A stretch of DNA of 64,000 nt from Elysia crispata (taxonomy: Eukaryota > Mollusca > Gastropoda > Plakobranchidae), in NCBI GenBank assembly GCA_033675545.1, contig JAWDGP010006429.1:1037501-1101500 (forward strand), given 5' to 3'. Numbering within the stretch: the first letter of the stretch is position 1; each line of letters starts with the position of its first letter. Under the pieces are notes generated by a model. It worked only from the letters and a program-made list of their open reading frames with translations, was not told the DNA's origin and did not search any database. Below are positions 16,829-32,999 of the stretch, in pieces. Position numbers and translations under genes: made by a program.

Positions 16829-18985
16829 GCTACTATTATTAAAACTATTATGCTCCTGATATATTTATCAACTAGCAATTTTTTTCACTTAAATCGTTTC
16901 CCCTGAGATATCAGCTAGTTGTCGCTAACTTATTCTTTCTTAGACAAACAGTTTCCCGTAATTAGACGATTCCTTAACATCGTAACCACGAGAGACGAGC
17001 ACTCGCCTCGTAGAGCTTTTACGTAAATCTCTGTAGCTCGCCCGGCCTGGCATCGATCTCCTCGAGCTCAGAGAGCCTTGGCATGATTTTGACAGGAGGC
17101 CATTGTGTGCCGTAATTCTTCCAACAGTGATTGTGTGTCACGAACACTTGATCTTCTTAGCACATGGGTGACGTGAGACAATTAAATCACTGATTAGACC
17201 TAATTGCCGCGGACAAACAGCATGCTATAAAAATTAAGATCGCGTTGACCTAATTCTGACAAATGTATCTGTTTTCTAGGGCCATTTCCATAAGTAGCAG
17301 TCTTATTTGTTTTGTTTTTTTATTTTATTTTTTTTTTAACATTAAGAGATTTAACGTGCGGTTGCGGTAACATTTTCTTTCCTTTAAAAATTCATCCACA
17401 AAGGTGTTAGTTTTAGGGAGCAGTTTACGATGCTGTAGCTTTTCTGTCACGCATAATGATTAATAAGGACGATGCAATGAAAGCTCCTTAATTTTTTTTT
17501 TTTAACTGATAAAAGCAGATTAATAACTCAAGCGGTATCGGAAAGGCTGGATAAATTCAAATAAAATTAATAGCTTAATCAAAAATCCTGGGCTTACTTT
17601 GTAAGAAATATTCAAGTTACAAAACGCGCTCATGTCGCCCACCTGATTCATTTTTCCCTTCGATACTCACAAGTAATGGGAACGTAAGATGTTAGGTGCG
17701 TAAAAAGACCTGCTCAATATCTTTTTTTAAAAGTTCGAAACTAGATTGACTGGAAAACAATGCATGGCTGATCTTTAAAATAATGATACAAAAAATAAAC
17801 TATAGGTTTTTTTCCCCTACAACTCTAGCAGTTCAAGTTCAAAAGAGTAACAAACAATAGAAGAAATGCTAGGCTCGAATAAAACATCTCCTCTATATCT
17901 TCCATTCACCCGATCTAATGTCACGTTAGGAGGGCCCTCATCCTGCATCACTGTAATTTAGAAAGATGAAGCAGCGCATTATATAACGTTTATTCACATC
18001 GGATATATTTCAGGGCCCTGGAAGACGCGAAATCAGCTAATTCTGTAATTGTCAACAATATTTATAGATCTCTATAGAGATGAACTAATCATAGCTTTCA
18101 ATTTATTTTAAACGACATGATAATGGATTTTGAAAATGGTCAAAAATAGATTTGAGGTTTTACAAAAAGAAAAAAAGCTAACTGCTCTAATTGTGCTCTT
18201 AATGTCGTCTTACAATGAACCAGACAGTAATCGTTCTTCGAGGAATGTAGCCATCCAGGTTGAGATAACAAGTCCAGTCTGAGCCTGTATTGAAACTCGC
18301 AAGATTTAACACAAACTGATCTGTACATAGAGCTCAGTGCAGAAGACAGCTCTGCTTTTCTTTGAGATTTAACTGTGAAACTCCGCGCGACAGATGAAAT
18401 TAAAATGAGGTTTCTACTTTTTTCGACCTTAGGAAAATAATTCATTTATGAATAAGCAGCCCAATTCAAGATTGTAGAAAAAGAAATTAAAATAAGACTA
18501 CCTTGACGGCTGCTTTCGTAACAGCCGCCGTTTTAAAATTTTTAGAAGCATTTTCAAAAACCAATATCTCATTTATTTTTTTATTGAAATTACTTGAAAT
18601 TCTAGGACATATTTGAGAGAATTATTTTCAAGATAACGCGAAAAAACTTTCTACTTCAAATTTTGGATTTATGAGGAAAATAATTATTTAAGTAAAAAAT
18701 TTGTTCATACAGAATAAAGAAAAAAAATAGCAGCCTCAACATTTTGAGTAGGATATTTAAATAACTGTCTCAGTAAATAGATTTAAAAAAATAGTCTAAA
18801 AGTAATTTTCTGAAATAAATCGCATGTTTCCTTTAAAATTTCATTTTTAAAGGCTACTGATTATAAAAATAAAGTACGATTTTTAAAGACACATGATTAC
18901 TTTAATTTACTCATGGAGGGTGCTAACGATGGGATGTGAGCATCTGCAGACGTGTGGAGTGGAAAAAAAAGAAAAAAAAAGGGGG

Positions 18986-18987
<2 letters not shown>
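16829..18987. other. Non-coding stretch with one GC-richer patch
   Basis: The patch at about 16980-17160 is richer in CpG and GC than its surroundings. A minus-strand frame of about 45 codons there includes PRLSELEEIDARPGELQ. No splice sites or family support it. The rest is AT-rich without recognisable features. Confidence 0.45.

Positions 18988-19062
<75 letters not shown>
18988..19062 (+). repeat. (AG)n microsatellite with G-run leader
   Basis: Preceded by A-runs and eight G, then about 37 AG units ending at GCGAGACACC. Confidence 0.97.
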
Positions 19063-21460
<2,398 letters not shown>

Positions 21461-22429
21461 GCGCACTATCTCTCATTCTACCACGCACTCTTCTATTCTC
21501 TCCCTCATTTTTTATCTCTCTACCTCTCTTTCTCTCTCTCTTCTCTTTTTTTTGTTTTTTTTCTATCTCTTGATCTGCGTGACAGAAAATCAGATTGGGG
21601 CAATGTGGGGCTTGGCCTTTTTGGCTATACTTGTAGTTAGTGGCCTTTGAGAGACCACAGCCATCAAATATTAACTCATTATTCCCCCCCCCCCCCTTTT
21701 TTTTTTTTTAATTGAATTAAACCATCACTGATGCAAACATAAGAACTAGTTGAAGTTTGATTTTTTGTTTTGTTTTGGGTTTTTTGTGGAGTTTTTTTTA
21801 TTTTAAAATCAGACTTTGTCGAGTTAGTTACGTGACATTAATAAGACTTCGACCACTCATACAGGAACAGATTTTCTAAGCTTGTTGTAGATCTAATATT
21901 AAAATTATAAACTGCTTAGTGATGATCATGATTTAAATAGATTTTCAAGCGAAAAATAATTTCTTTTATTATAACCTGACATTATTAAGCTTTTAAGATT
22001 CATAAGACCTTAATTATACAAGTATGCGTCTAGCAAGAACGCTTTTAAATTTAATGTTACTCTACTACTATATAAGGATAATGTATCTTTATTGTCAAAA
22101 TAGTGGCATAAACTATCATAACTATTTTAGTCTTTTTTTTTAATTCGACTGTTTCACCTTTTCATTAAACTTGTATCTCATTTTTTTATATCCATGCTTG
22201 GTCAAGGTCTGAACTTCTCTTGTTGGGGTTTAATCAACCTAAAGACGCCTGCGCTATGGAAATTACCCGAGATAGTTTATAGACAGTATAAAAGTTTTTC
22301 GACAGGTTACGCTATGATCAAACTAAACGATTTGTAATTATGACAACTTGTAAGAAATTGTGGTAGAACAAGAATTAAAAAAGAATGAGCACAGATACAG
22401 TTTTGAGGATAAATTTATATATATATAAT

Positions 22430-22490
<61 letters not shown>

Positions 22491-22810
22491 GGGTGTGGAA
22501 AAAGAGACCAAGAAAGGGTAAGAAACATGCAGAAGAGTTGCACGAAAAAAGAAATAAAGAAATATTGGCAAAGCATATTTTCTGTTCTAGTATGAAATGT
22601 AATTTTCATAATTTCTTAAAGTTGAATGATCTCGTAGTCAATTCTGTAAATAGTACTGTAAAACAAAATCTTGTCCAAAAAAACCCAACTTTGCATTCTT
22701 TACGTACAGATAATTTTTGACTCATTATAAAAAATACTAATATTTTTGGTTCGCTTCTTGTGAGGACATTAAAAAAAAAGAAATGATACAAACTATACAA
22801 ACTATATGCA
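21461..22810. other. Non-coding stretch with (TA)n-(TG)n
   Basis: A C-run joined to a T-run lies at about 21684-21710. A (TA)n tract at about 22416-22454 passes directly into (TG)n at 22454-22497. No gene recognised. Confidence 0.6.
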
Positions 22811-23193
22811 CGGTCAGTAGTAAACTGTAATGACAACCAAGGAGTCACTAGATGTACTGTCAGTAGTAAACTGTAATGACAACCAAGTAGTCACTAGATG
22901 TACGGTCAGTAGTAAACTGTAATGAGAACCTTGGAGTCACTAGATGTATGGTCAGTAGTAAACTGTAATGACAACCAAGTAGTCACTAGATGTACGGTCA
23001 GTAGTAAACTGTAATGAGAACCTTGGAGTCACTAGATGTACGGTCAGTAGTAAACTGTAATGAGAACCGTTGAGTCGCTAGATGTACGGTCAGTAGTAAA
23101 CTGTAATGACAACCAAGTAGTTACTAGATGCATGGTCAGTAGTAAACTGTAATGAGAACATTGGTGTCACTAGATGTACGGTCAGAAGTAAAG
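22811..23193. repeat. 46-bp minisatellite, eight copies plus a partial ninth
   Basis: The unit starts CGGTCAGTAGTAAACTGTAA and ends CTAGATGTA. Copies begin every 46 bp from 22811, the eighth ending at 23178, with a truncated GGTCAGAAGTAAAG after it. Two main versions occur in the middle of the unit: GACAACCAAG(T/G)AG and GAGAACCTTGGAG (or close variants). Their order is A, A, B, A, B, B-like, A, B-like. No spacer/repeat structure of the CRISPR kind. Confidence 0.96.
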
Positions 23194-26100
23194 TATTCCT
23201 TCCTCTGCGTTTAAAGACAAGATCCCCACACTTATCACTTGCGGTTAGAGGGATCCAACAATTAAAAAGATAATCTTTTGATCCTTTATTACAGAACAGA
23301 TTCCTTTTTAATCTTTTTTCATTTTTTAACCTTTTTTTTTCATCACGAGGTGATATAGTTCTCTTTCTATTATAGTTTCTACACCCCCCTCCTTTTTTTT
23401 TAACCCCTAGCCTTTAAATAATAAACCTGTATGAACTGTCAGCAAGGTTTATTGACGACTTGAATGTCATTGCCCTCCTTACTGTTCAAGGGTTGACATT
23501 ATGACTGATATTATCCTTATACTGGAAAAGATGACCAATTGTTTATCGGTCTTGACTTGCTTAATAGTCTGACCAATCACCTAGCATACGGTGGTTGTCA
23601 CAATTATGTTTGTTTTTATTGGTTTTTTTCCTATCTAAATATCACACTAGGGGCATGTTGCGTTAAGAATAACTAAAAAACATTATTCTTTTCACTTAGT
23701 GTTTGAGAACAGGCATAACGACAAGCAGATAAATGATGTGTGTCGACTATTACTGGTTTCCCAGTCTCGAGGGGTTTAGTTTTCCAACTATGTTCAATGA
23801 ACTTCGCATAGCGCGGTAACAACAAGGAATAATATTGTTATGTTAAATATATATTATTCAGCAGATAGAGAATAGAAACTTACATGATGGAAGCGTCTTT
23901 CATGTGTAAATTTACGGACGCGATACAACGAATATTATTCAAAATTGTGGCTTCTAATTTCAATGACTTACCAATCCGACTTACTTTTTTGTGTCTAAAC
24001 CGAATATCTGAAAGACCAGCCTCGCTTTTTTACGTGATCGATTAGAATTCAAGAGGTATTTGGGATTTAATGGTGAGTGTAGGTGTACGTGTGACGGAGT
24101 GGGTGGAAAGAGCAATGACCAGGGAACAGGATAGACTTGTGGTTAAAATAAGAACCAAAAAAGAGGAGTGATAATCAGGGAAAAGAACTAGATAAAAAAA
24201 AAAAAAACACGAAAAAGTCGACTATAAAGTGATGCATTTACATTGTTTAACATTTTTAAAAGTGTGTTTAGGATTAATATGAAAATCAAAAGTTATAGTA
24301 GAAATCGATTAAGTCATTGGACTGACACAAAAAAAAATGAGGAGAAAAAGCTAAAACTTGTTGCTTGAAAAGGAAAGGAAAGCATTCTGAATCTAATCAG
24401 GAAGATTTGTTTCATGATAAGCTAGCTGCACAAAGTGGAGAATGCTGTGAAGTAATGTTCTGTTTCAAATCTGTTTCTTATTGCGTATGTCACATACATC
24501 ACACAAGATGGTGAATTATCAATAATAAAGTATGTACGCTTTTGTGTGCATATTTCATATTTAGCCGCTGCAAGTTAAACCTTAGAAATAAATGCAACAT
24601 CAATTAAATAAACTATGAATGCATCAAAATGTAAAATCAAGCGCAAAAAGCTGAAACTGCTAAAAGAAGCAAAAAGTAATAAACACAATTTGGATACAAC
24701 TAATCTCCCTTACCTCTGCTATGAACGTCTCTCCTGTCATTTTCTTAGTGAACGCATTGAACAGAAAAAACTGGAAGAGGGTTGAAATTGAATATAACTA
24801 GACTAAATATGGCGTTAAGATTCAGTTAATTTTTTTTTTTTTTGAAAATATTTTATGGAGCAAAATTATCATTTAAACGGAAAACACCATGTCTATAATC
24901 GAAATTATTCCTGTGGATTTTAGAACCGTATAAATCTCCGTATTCTCCTTACACGTCACACTTTTGACATATCAAAATCATACAAAAGCAAGGTTTTTTT
25001 TCATATTTCTTTTTTTTTTAATTTTAATTTTTTTTTTAAAGCTGCTGCAGCAAATTCATAAGTTAAGATTGAACTGCTTAACTGCTGAGAATAATAAAAG
25101 TGTATTTCAGGTAATCTGTGTCTAAAAAAAAAAAAGAACATAGCCTTATTAAAATGATTCAAGAATCCATTTTTACAACAAAATACCAAGCACAGTTTCA
25201 GAAGACTGACTTAACATTTTCAGACACCCTCTCTCGGTATCTTGTCTCAGCCCTAGATTTCTTACAAGCTTAGAAGCCAGATTTTTTTTGAATCGACAAA
25301 AGTGAGAGTTAGTATTATTTTTACATATTTCACCAACCTAGATCCCGTGTTGGGCTCAACAGACTTTTTATGAAATGATTTCTCATTTCTTTTGGTCCAC
25401 CAAGGACTACCAGTGCCAAACTTTCATGTTCTATTGTTAGTTTGTACAGTTAAATCAACTTTATGTGTGTTAAAATGCCGTGGGTGCTTCTCCTATTGTT
25501 ATAATGACACTGTTCAATCATGGCATATGCCATTTAGAAAGCTTCTGGTGAACAGTTTAATTTTTCTATCTACATCGAGTTGTCTCTTTCCTTGCGGAAC
25601 ATGTTGCAATTCTTAGAATGTCACTTTTAGTTTCCACGCAATGGCTTTGCGCCTCATTCAAGTCATGATGCCTCAAGGTCTATTTTCAAACAATCCGGAA
25701 TGTGCTCTGACGTTCTTTTAACTTGGCACACTAAGCGTACAAACCCTGTGTCTGTGTTTCGCCAGGACAAAAGGTTCGACACGAGGGTAGAAGATTATTG
25801 TGATCCTTATCGTAACCTATCAACAGGTTTCCTTAAATGGTAAGGATCTTTACAGGGCATACAGTAATGGATCGCCAAGAATTCTTTGCTGTATCTTACA
25901 CTCGTCAATAACCATGTGCCTTTCGTCACTTGAACCACGAAAATTCCAATTCGTTTCGAACAGTCTGAGTTTCATCTATAGACAGTCCTTTGATATCTAT
26001 ATGGCCGCGACGACTCTTTAATTATTGCTGAGCTTTACCTGTGGTGGAACTGGAATGGCTTTGCTAATGCGGCAAACAGTCGTTGATCCCTGTTAGTTGA

Positions 26101-28484
26101 TAGGGTTTGATAGCCTTTAACAAATTACAAGTCATAATCAATAAGATCAGAGGAAATCCTCAACCTTTCTTGTATAAAATGGAGTTCACTTCTATCATCG
26201 ATTTATTTTGTTCCGTTTGTATGATTGATGATGTGGTCCATCCTCAAAAAAAAATAAAGGGTGAGACTTGGAACTCATCAACCAACCAACAGTATGTCAG
26301 TCAAACCCACGAAAAGTGTTCCTGAGGATTTCGGGGCGAAAGTTGAACCTCAAGGCCACCGACTCTCCTTATTTACCTGCCATCATGACTTTGATATCAC
26401 GAACATACGAGTTTTTGACCCTGTATCAATTTATTGTTATCTCTTCATTTTTGTCTTTTTCTTCCCTAAATGGCCATATTGTTAGTTCAAGACTGAACAT
26501 GTTGCACCAATCTTAAAGGCGCTCCAATACCTGGAGGGTTATATGTTTTTACAAAAGAAAAAATTTTATAATGACAATCTCGGTGAATCGATGATGGATG
26601 CAGCATTCACCATTTATATTTGCATCTATATTTCCTTTGCTACTTTTAATAACCATGATATAGCATTTTCTTTTCCTTCTTTTTCTTTTACTCAAACGTT
26701 GTTTCAATTTTCTTAGGTACCGGAACTGACAACACAAGTTTGATAAAAAATCATTTTATTATTATTATTTTTTAAGATCCTTCGTTTTATGCACAAGGTA
26801 TTTTCTTAAAACCCTTGATCTTTAAAAACTTCAAGATTTGTCACCGCTTTATTCTGTTAGAATATTTTGTTCTTGTTTTTGCAACGAGTCAACCCTGCAA
26901 CCAAATAAGAATCACCCGTATTAACCACGCAAAGCGTTCACTTTGTTCGTCATTGATTAAAAAAAAAAAACAGCTATCGTTACCCCCAGAGGGCGCAGTG
27001 AACAGACCTATATCACGCTTGATGACGTGCAGCTCTGGGCAGTGGACACACTATGTTATCTACCACTATCATCTCCTCTGTTATTTCACATGATGGTGAC
27101 ATCAACGGCAGGATCGGGAAGGCAGCAATAAATTTTCGAAACTTAACAAAAGAAGCGAGAAACTGGAAGGCAAGACGATAATAAGGATCTCTAAAGCGAG
27201 TGCTCTCAGAAACTTTCTCAGTGGGTCTGAAACACGGTCCGCGCGGAGCAGAGAAAGCTAGAAAAGAACTTAGCATAATTTTTTCCATTTCCGAAGCCTG
27301 CGCAAGACTCTAAACCTGGCGTAACAAGATGACAGTACATCCAGAGCTACCTCTTTACGCATCTTATGCATGATAAGATAGATCGCATTCCGTTCCCGAT
27401 TAAACTCGCCTTATACAGCAGCTAAATGCAGATATAGATTTAGACAGTTAGCTTATCTCTAAATATATACACGGTACCGATACCCTTATTCTTAAACACT
27501 ACCAAAGGGTCATTTCCAATATCCGAGTGATCAACTGGAAGCAAATATATGTATTAATTATAGTTCTTATTTTAGTTCCCAACGGAAACAACACTATACT
27601 TTTCAAGAATTTTCATTAACGTTTCTTGTTATGTCCTCACGCTTGCCGTTGCTTAAAATTGGGTACAATAATTAGCAGAAGGTGAACCCTCCCCCCCCCC
27701 CCCCAAATAAAAAAAAAAAAGGAAAAAGAAAAGAAAAGAAAATTCCAGCTTTTTAGATCATCACCGAATTCCTGATTTTCTCTTTCCTCCTTTTTCATAG
27801 AACACAAACCGACGAACAGCATCCTTCACGCCCCTACTTTTCTTCCTATCAAAATTGGACTTGCATTCTTTTCTTCTCTACCACTCCATCTATCTATACT
27901 TATCCACTTCTTGCATTTACCACTATGCCTTTATAAGTAAACCTTTCTCTCTATTTCCCATTAACTCCTTCGCTTTTTTTATAACTCCATTTAATCACAC
28001 ACAAACTAATATTAACAATCATGCCTCTGACCTGATCTTAGCCATAAAATTTTCCTTTCTCCTATACCCCTTCCCTGCGACCCCTACTTCTCGCTTCCAT
28101 TTACCTCAAAAAATATCCGCACAATTATAATATTAATACTCAGAAGCCTTCATCCTAGCAATTCTCGATTCCCAAGACACAAACATGTGTCAGCACTAAG
28201 CAACTCTTTCTTATCATATTCATTACTTTGGTTTTCGGATTAAGGAATGAAAACATAATTAAAGCGGGCCCTTCGTATTGTAACTAGAGGGTTACCCTCT
28301 TCTCTGACGGATTCTGCTTTATGTTAATGTAAATCACTGGCATGAACATACAATTTAGAGTTGCAAACGATTATCACTTGTGCAAGTTTTTTTTTCCCCT
28401 AATAACATTATTTAGCACGTGCGTAAAGATGTATAGCCGTGCTTTTGTGTCAACTTTTACATTTTATTTTAATCATCCTACAAC
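23194..28484. other. Non-coding stretch, possible intron of the cyclase gene
   Basis: No recognisable exon of the cyclase catalytic domain was found here or further left on the minus strand; I looked by eye for the conserved catalytic-core motifs. A C15-A16 run lies at 27690-27720. If the cyclase gene continues leftward, this is its next intron. Confidence 0.5.
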
Positions 28485-29000
28485 CCCATTTTCATGAGCT
28501 CCAGATCTATGTTTCCTCCAAGAACATACGAAAGTACTATGACAATGATGATGACAAGCGTAATATCGGCCCACCTCATATTTGGTGTTCTCGTCATGGA
28601 AATGGAACTTGGAGGTCAGCGACACTTGCAGCAGCGGCAGCAGCACGCCCGCAATGAGAGCGACGAAGAAGCTGAGCGGGATGCCCGTGTAGATCATGTA
28701 AACAAAGAACACTGTCACCCAGAGTCCGTCATCTATGGCAGCCGGGTGGATATCCAGAGAGATGGTGCATATCACGCCCACCATCAGCAGCAGGGACACG
28801 TAGCACAGCACCCGCTGCACGGCGAACTCCATGTGGAGGCGGAGCAGGAGAAGCTCCAGAATGGTGAACAGGATGATGATAATGCCCAGGAGGATGCCTC
28901 GCAGGGGGCTCGTATGCCCAGACCCGTAGGCGAATGCGATAAGGATGCAGCAGAGGATAATGCTGATAAGGTTCATCACTGACATCGAGGATTGGTCCAC
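28485..29000 (-). CDS. Membrane adenylyl cyclase, exon for first six-helix membrane cassette
   Basis: Membrane adenylyl cyclases make cAMP from ATP under G-protein control; their first half begins with a six-helix cassette, which this exon encodes. The exon follows an acceptor TCCCTCTGGCTGCAG and starts in phase 0 with V-D-Q-S-S-M. Hydrophobic helices in order: MNLISIILCCILIAFAYG, RGILLGIIIILFTILELLLL, VLCYVSLLLMVGVICTI, GLWVTVFFVYMIYTGIPL (a close match to the family's helix-4 region), FFVALIAGVLLPLLQV, then ITLVIIIVIVLSYVLGG. Helix 6 and the family-like end NIDLELMKMGL are in the +1 frame relative to helices 1-5, so the genomic reading is broken by one base between 28615 and 28577. Candidate donors are at 28484 (GTTGTA) or 28481 (GTAGGA); an earlier one at 28574 (GTGGGC) would drop helix 6. 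The open frame on the opposite strand is a shadow. Confidence 0.85.
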
Positions 29001-29314
29001 CTGCAGCCAGAGGGAGATTAATAGAATACGGCATGGAGAGGTGGGTTTTTTTGTTGTTGTTGTTTCTTTTTTTTAATTTTGGCATGGCTTCATACATTTA
29101 CTTTTTCATTTTTAGGATCAGAAGGAAAAAGAAAGTCACAAGCAAAACAAAATCGGAGTCGGGAAAATAATTATTATCTGTAAATCATGGCAAGAACAAT
29201 TGCTTAAAGCAATTATTGTTGTTAGTTTAAATTTAGACCGTAGAAGACAATTGGAGGAGATAAGGTGTTCAAACTTTAATGAGCAAATTACATTGACATA
29301 CTGACACGACAGAC
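29001..29314 (-). other. Intron of the adenylyl cyclase gene (314 bp)
   Basis: Donor AAG|GTCTGT at 29314 and acceptor CTGCAG at 29001 join exons in phase 0, giving YFIK followed by VDQSSM, the pattern expected where the cyclase N-terminus enters the first helix. The intron is AT-rich with long A/AAC runs on the coding strand near 29045-29075. Confidence 0.85.
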
Positions 29315-29705
29315 CTTGATAAAATAGCGCCGGTAGAGCGTCTCCAGGTTTCTGTCTGCGAACCGCTTGGACCTGAAGATATTTATCAGTCGCCTAAGGC
29401 TGAAAGGCGCCGGCCGCTGCATCACCGGAATTTGTTCCGAGGTGATCGAGCTGCTGTTTCTCTGGGATAAACTCTGCCTCCGCTCCTCTGCCCGGAGCTC
29501 CTCCGTCTTGAGGGCATAGTTCTCCTCCCAAGCCTGCTTCACAGAGGCTTTCCGCTGCTCCCTCTGGTGATTGTTGTGGTTGCTGGTTTGCATCCCTGCG
29601 TAGGCCGGCCCTTTTGGGATGACGGACTCGAAGCCCATCCCTACTGTTCCCCAACTGAGTCCAGTGTCAATACTTGAAGAGCCATAATCCTCAATTGAAA
29701 TGGCG
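29315..29705 (-). CDS. Membrane adenylyl cyclase, cytosolic N-terminal exon
   Basis: The frame runs from a strong acceptor (pyrimidine tract then CTCTGACAG, exon starting at 29705) to the donor at 29314, coding about 130 residues after one leading base. It includes SAISIEDYGSSSIDTGLSWG, a charged segment with EELRAEERRQSLSQ, and the conserved juxtamembrane stretch IFRSKRFADRNLETLYRRYF, which resembles ADCY5/6-type cyclases. An internal ATG at 29638 has a good start context, but the frame stays open and protein-like upstream of it to the acceptor, and an out-of-frame ATG lies in between. I therefore favour an internal exon with the true start in an upstream exon that supplies two bases of the first codon. 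Subtype assignment is from memory of the family and is tentative. Confidence 0.82.
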
Positions 29706-30688
29706 CTGTCAGAGAGAAGAAGGGGGAGGGCGTGGGGGTTGGGGGGGGGAGGGGAGGGGGGGAGGTAAAGATGCGTCCAAGAAATGAATTTTTAATGTTG
29801 AAGTTGACAGAATAAATTTCAAGTAGTTTTAGGAAAGGGGCGGGGTTGTGATTGCGTTTTGTGATCACTAGAAAGCAACAAAAAAATTTAAAAAAAAACC
29901 GAAGTCTAAGTCGTGTCGCATAAAAGAATAATTTAACATGTTACCAATTTTATTTCATGACGAAAACAACTGCCGTTAGGGTATAATTTCCTTGTTTATT
30001 TTAATTTTCTTCAGGAATCTCATTCAATTACAAAAGGAAAATACATTTTTGACAACTGACTTCAGTCCGTTAGCACAATAGCATTGAAGCTAGTTCTCGT
30101 TTTACTTTTCCTGATATTTCACAAGGCATATTTTCCGGTATTTCATTCCCTACCGAGGACAAATTAGTCTACAGAATATGATGATAAAAGCTCCATAGAC
30201 AACAACGTCCTAATGAGTCAATAAACACCACACTATGAACAAACAATCCAAACATTGCAGGTTCGAGGACTCGACGTTGATAGCTCAATTTGAGCTGTCT
30301 GAATGTGAAGATTATTCTCATACCTCATGATGAGCGAAAGAATGCTCTAGAGAATAAAATTCAATGTTTGATTCAAATCTGAAGTTTTTCCATCGTTAAA
30401 ACTAAATATCAGCCGAATCAATATTTTTGAAAGAAAAACAACAATGTGCACGGATACACCATGATTAAAAAAAAGGAAAAAAGGCCTGAGATGTGATCTC
30501 ATTTATGCAAATCTTGATTATCGTATTCATTTTGAACAGCCGTGTTACTCCCGAGTGTTTTATCCACCTGTGCAGCATGCACCAGTTGCTAACACCAACC
30601 GTCTGGATTAGACCTAATTCTAGTAGCCTGACATAGAGGTTGAAATTGAAACTAGAATACTGCACAGAAAAGAATATAAAAGTTTAAT
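29706..30688. other. Upstream intron or flank of the cyclase gene
   Basis: Begins with the pyrimidine tract of the acceptor on the minus strand, which is the G-rich run at about 29722-29765 on the plus strand. No further exon recognised. Confidence 0.55.
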
Positions 30689-31168
<480 letters not shown>

Positions 31169-31170
<2 letters not shown>

Positions 31171-32999
31171 AGACATACAAGTTTATTCTCAGTTTCCTAG
31201 AGCATTTTTTTCCCTTATTCCAACAGCTGAGTTTCCAATGACACGCTAACTTCTCGTTTATGTTGTTGAGTTTGATAAAAGACAAAATTAAACAAATATT
31301 TTTTTACTGATAATTATCAACGTGTTGTTGGCTATGATTATAAAAGTTACATGCCCCTTCTTCAATTGCAATTCATTAACTGCGAGGAACAATTCTGTGA
31401 CCTACACCTGTGGAACTATTGAGAAGGGCTGGATACTGCTGAGTTTATTCTTCATTATGTTGTCGTCAACCTCATTTTCTTAGCCTTTATTTAAAAAAAA
31501 AAACATTTTATTTTCTTCCCACTCAACCTATGTAGTTAATTTGAAAATGCTCTGATCTGTTATATGTATTTTAGTGCATCTTTTTCTGGATTCAATTTAA
31601 CAATTTAAATTTCATTTCTTGTTTCGATCCTCTACCGATTAGTTCTAGTTTTTATCTTTTTATTATTGAAAAGACCTCCATTTTAGCCTTCGATGCGATA
31701 ACATTTATCGCCATAGCTGAAGAGCGATTTATTTCTAGTTTTGTACTTTTTGAGTCAGAATTCAATCTTTAAAGGAAAGATAAGAATTGCATTGAAAAGT
31801 AGCCCAAGAACAGAAAACCAGAACCTTTCAGAATTATATGATTTTAAAGTTTGTAACGAGAAATCTAAAGATGGAAAGAATGGCTTTTCTCTCTTTATTG
31901 CGTGCTTCTTTCCCATCACTCTTTCTCTCTCTTTGTCGCAACTAGATCTAGTACAAAATCCTTTCATAGATACATCTCCATATCATCCCGAGTCCTTCAG
32001 ATGGCGCACATACACATACACACACACAAAAACTATACATAATTTCTAAACAAAGATGACAACGGCAACAAAGAGAAAATAAATTAACGCAGTTGGTTTG
32101 GTAATCTAAATTCAAATTGCTGGCGAAATGTCGCAAAAAAGATTTATTATACCTTTCAAAGGCAAAGACAGGCTGGCTTTTTATTAATAATGCTCGACCT
32201 AGATTGTCTTGTCAGCGCCATTGTTAAAAAACCTGCTCCGTTTTTTTTCATGCTGCTGCGTTTTCGCTCAGTCACAAAATATTCACGCGTTCCTTTACAA
32301 ATAATGACATTTTTTGTATCGATCCCAGGGAAACAATAGAATTCTCTCTTTCAATATTTATCTCGCTGGCGAAAAATAAAAAACTTTCTACGAGTAAAGG
32401 TTGGGCGTTGAAATATATATATTTTTTAATTCTTTCAGGAAGTAAGCACAGTATTCCTGAAATGAAAAATTTTATAAATGTATTTTTTTTTAGTTCTGAA
32501 AGAGTAGCCTCTTTGAGAAAAAAATCCTACAAAATGAAATATGTGCGCAGAAAGATTGCCTTTTTTAAGCGCTACCAGTTAGTCCCAAAAAATCTACTAG
32601 TAAAATTTATCCACTGGTTAAAATAGTTGATTGAGAATGGACAATTTGGTTTGAGATTAAAAAAAAGGAAGAAGAAAAATAGATAAGAATGTTTGATTGT
32701 TTGATTGATTGAATGATTGATTGATTGCTAACGTCTAGTACAATCCCAGATCACCCTGAGTGGTGACCTCACCGCTACGATCTGTGTGTTACCTGTTCTA
32801 TCAAAGTCCATTATCAATGCATCATATCCTTAAAATTAATCACATTGAGCGAAAATTACAGGGACTTCAAAAAATTCCCTAGCTATTTTTATATTTCATT
32901 TTCTATGCGGGTTGTGCTCACTGAAAAATTGACTAGTTTTAGGCATTGTGTTCCCCTGCAGTTCAAAATCGTTTTTTGTTTCACGAATTCAAAACTTTG
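31169..32999. other. Non-coding stretch, nothing recognised
   Basis: AT-rich. Short open frames at 31741-32049 and 32408-32626 show no domain. A decayed (TGAT)n patch lies near 32692-32730. Confidence 0.55.

Noticed and set aside
22811..23193. CRISPR array
   Set aside because: Head-to-tail 46-bp units without unique spacers, in animal DNA.
28473..28574. C-terminal part of the first-frame reading of the cyclase exon (Cys/His-rich tail)
   Set aside because: The +1 frame over the same bases encodes a proper sixth helix, so the first-frame tail is out of frame.
28494..28982. 162-codon plus-strand frame
   Set aside because: Antisense shadow of the GC-rich cyclase exon.
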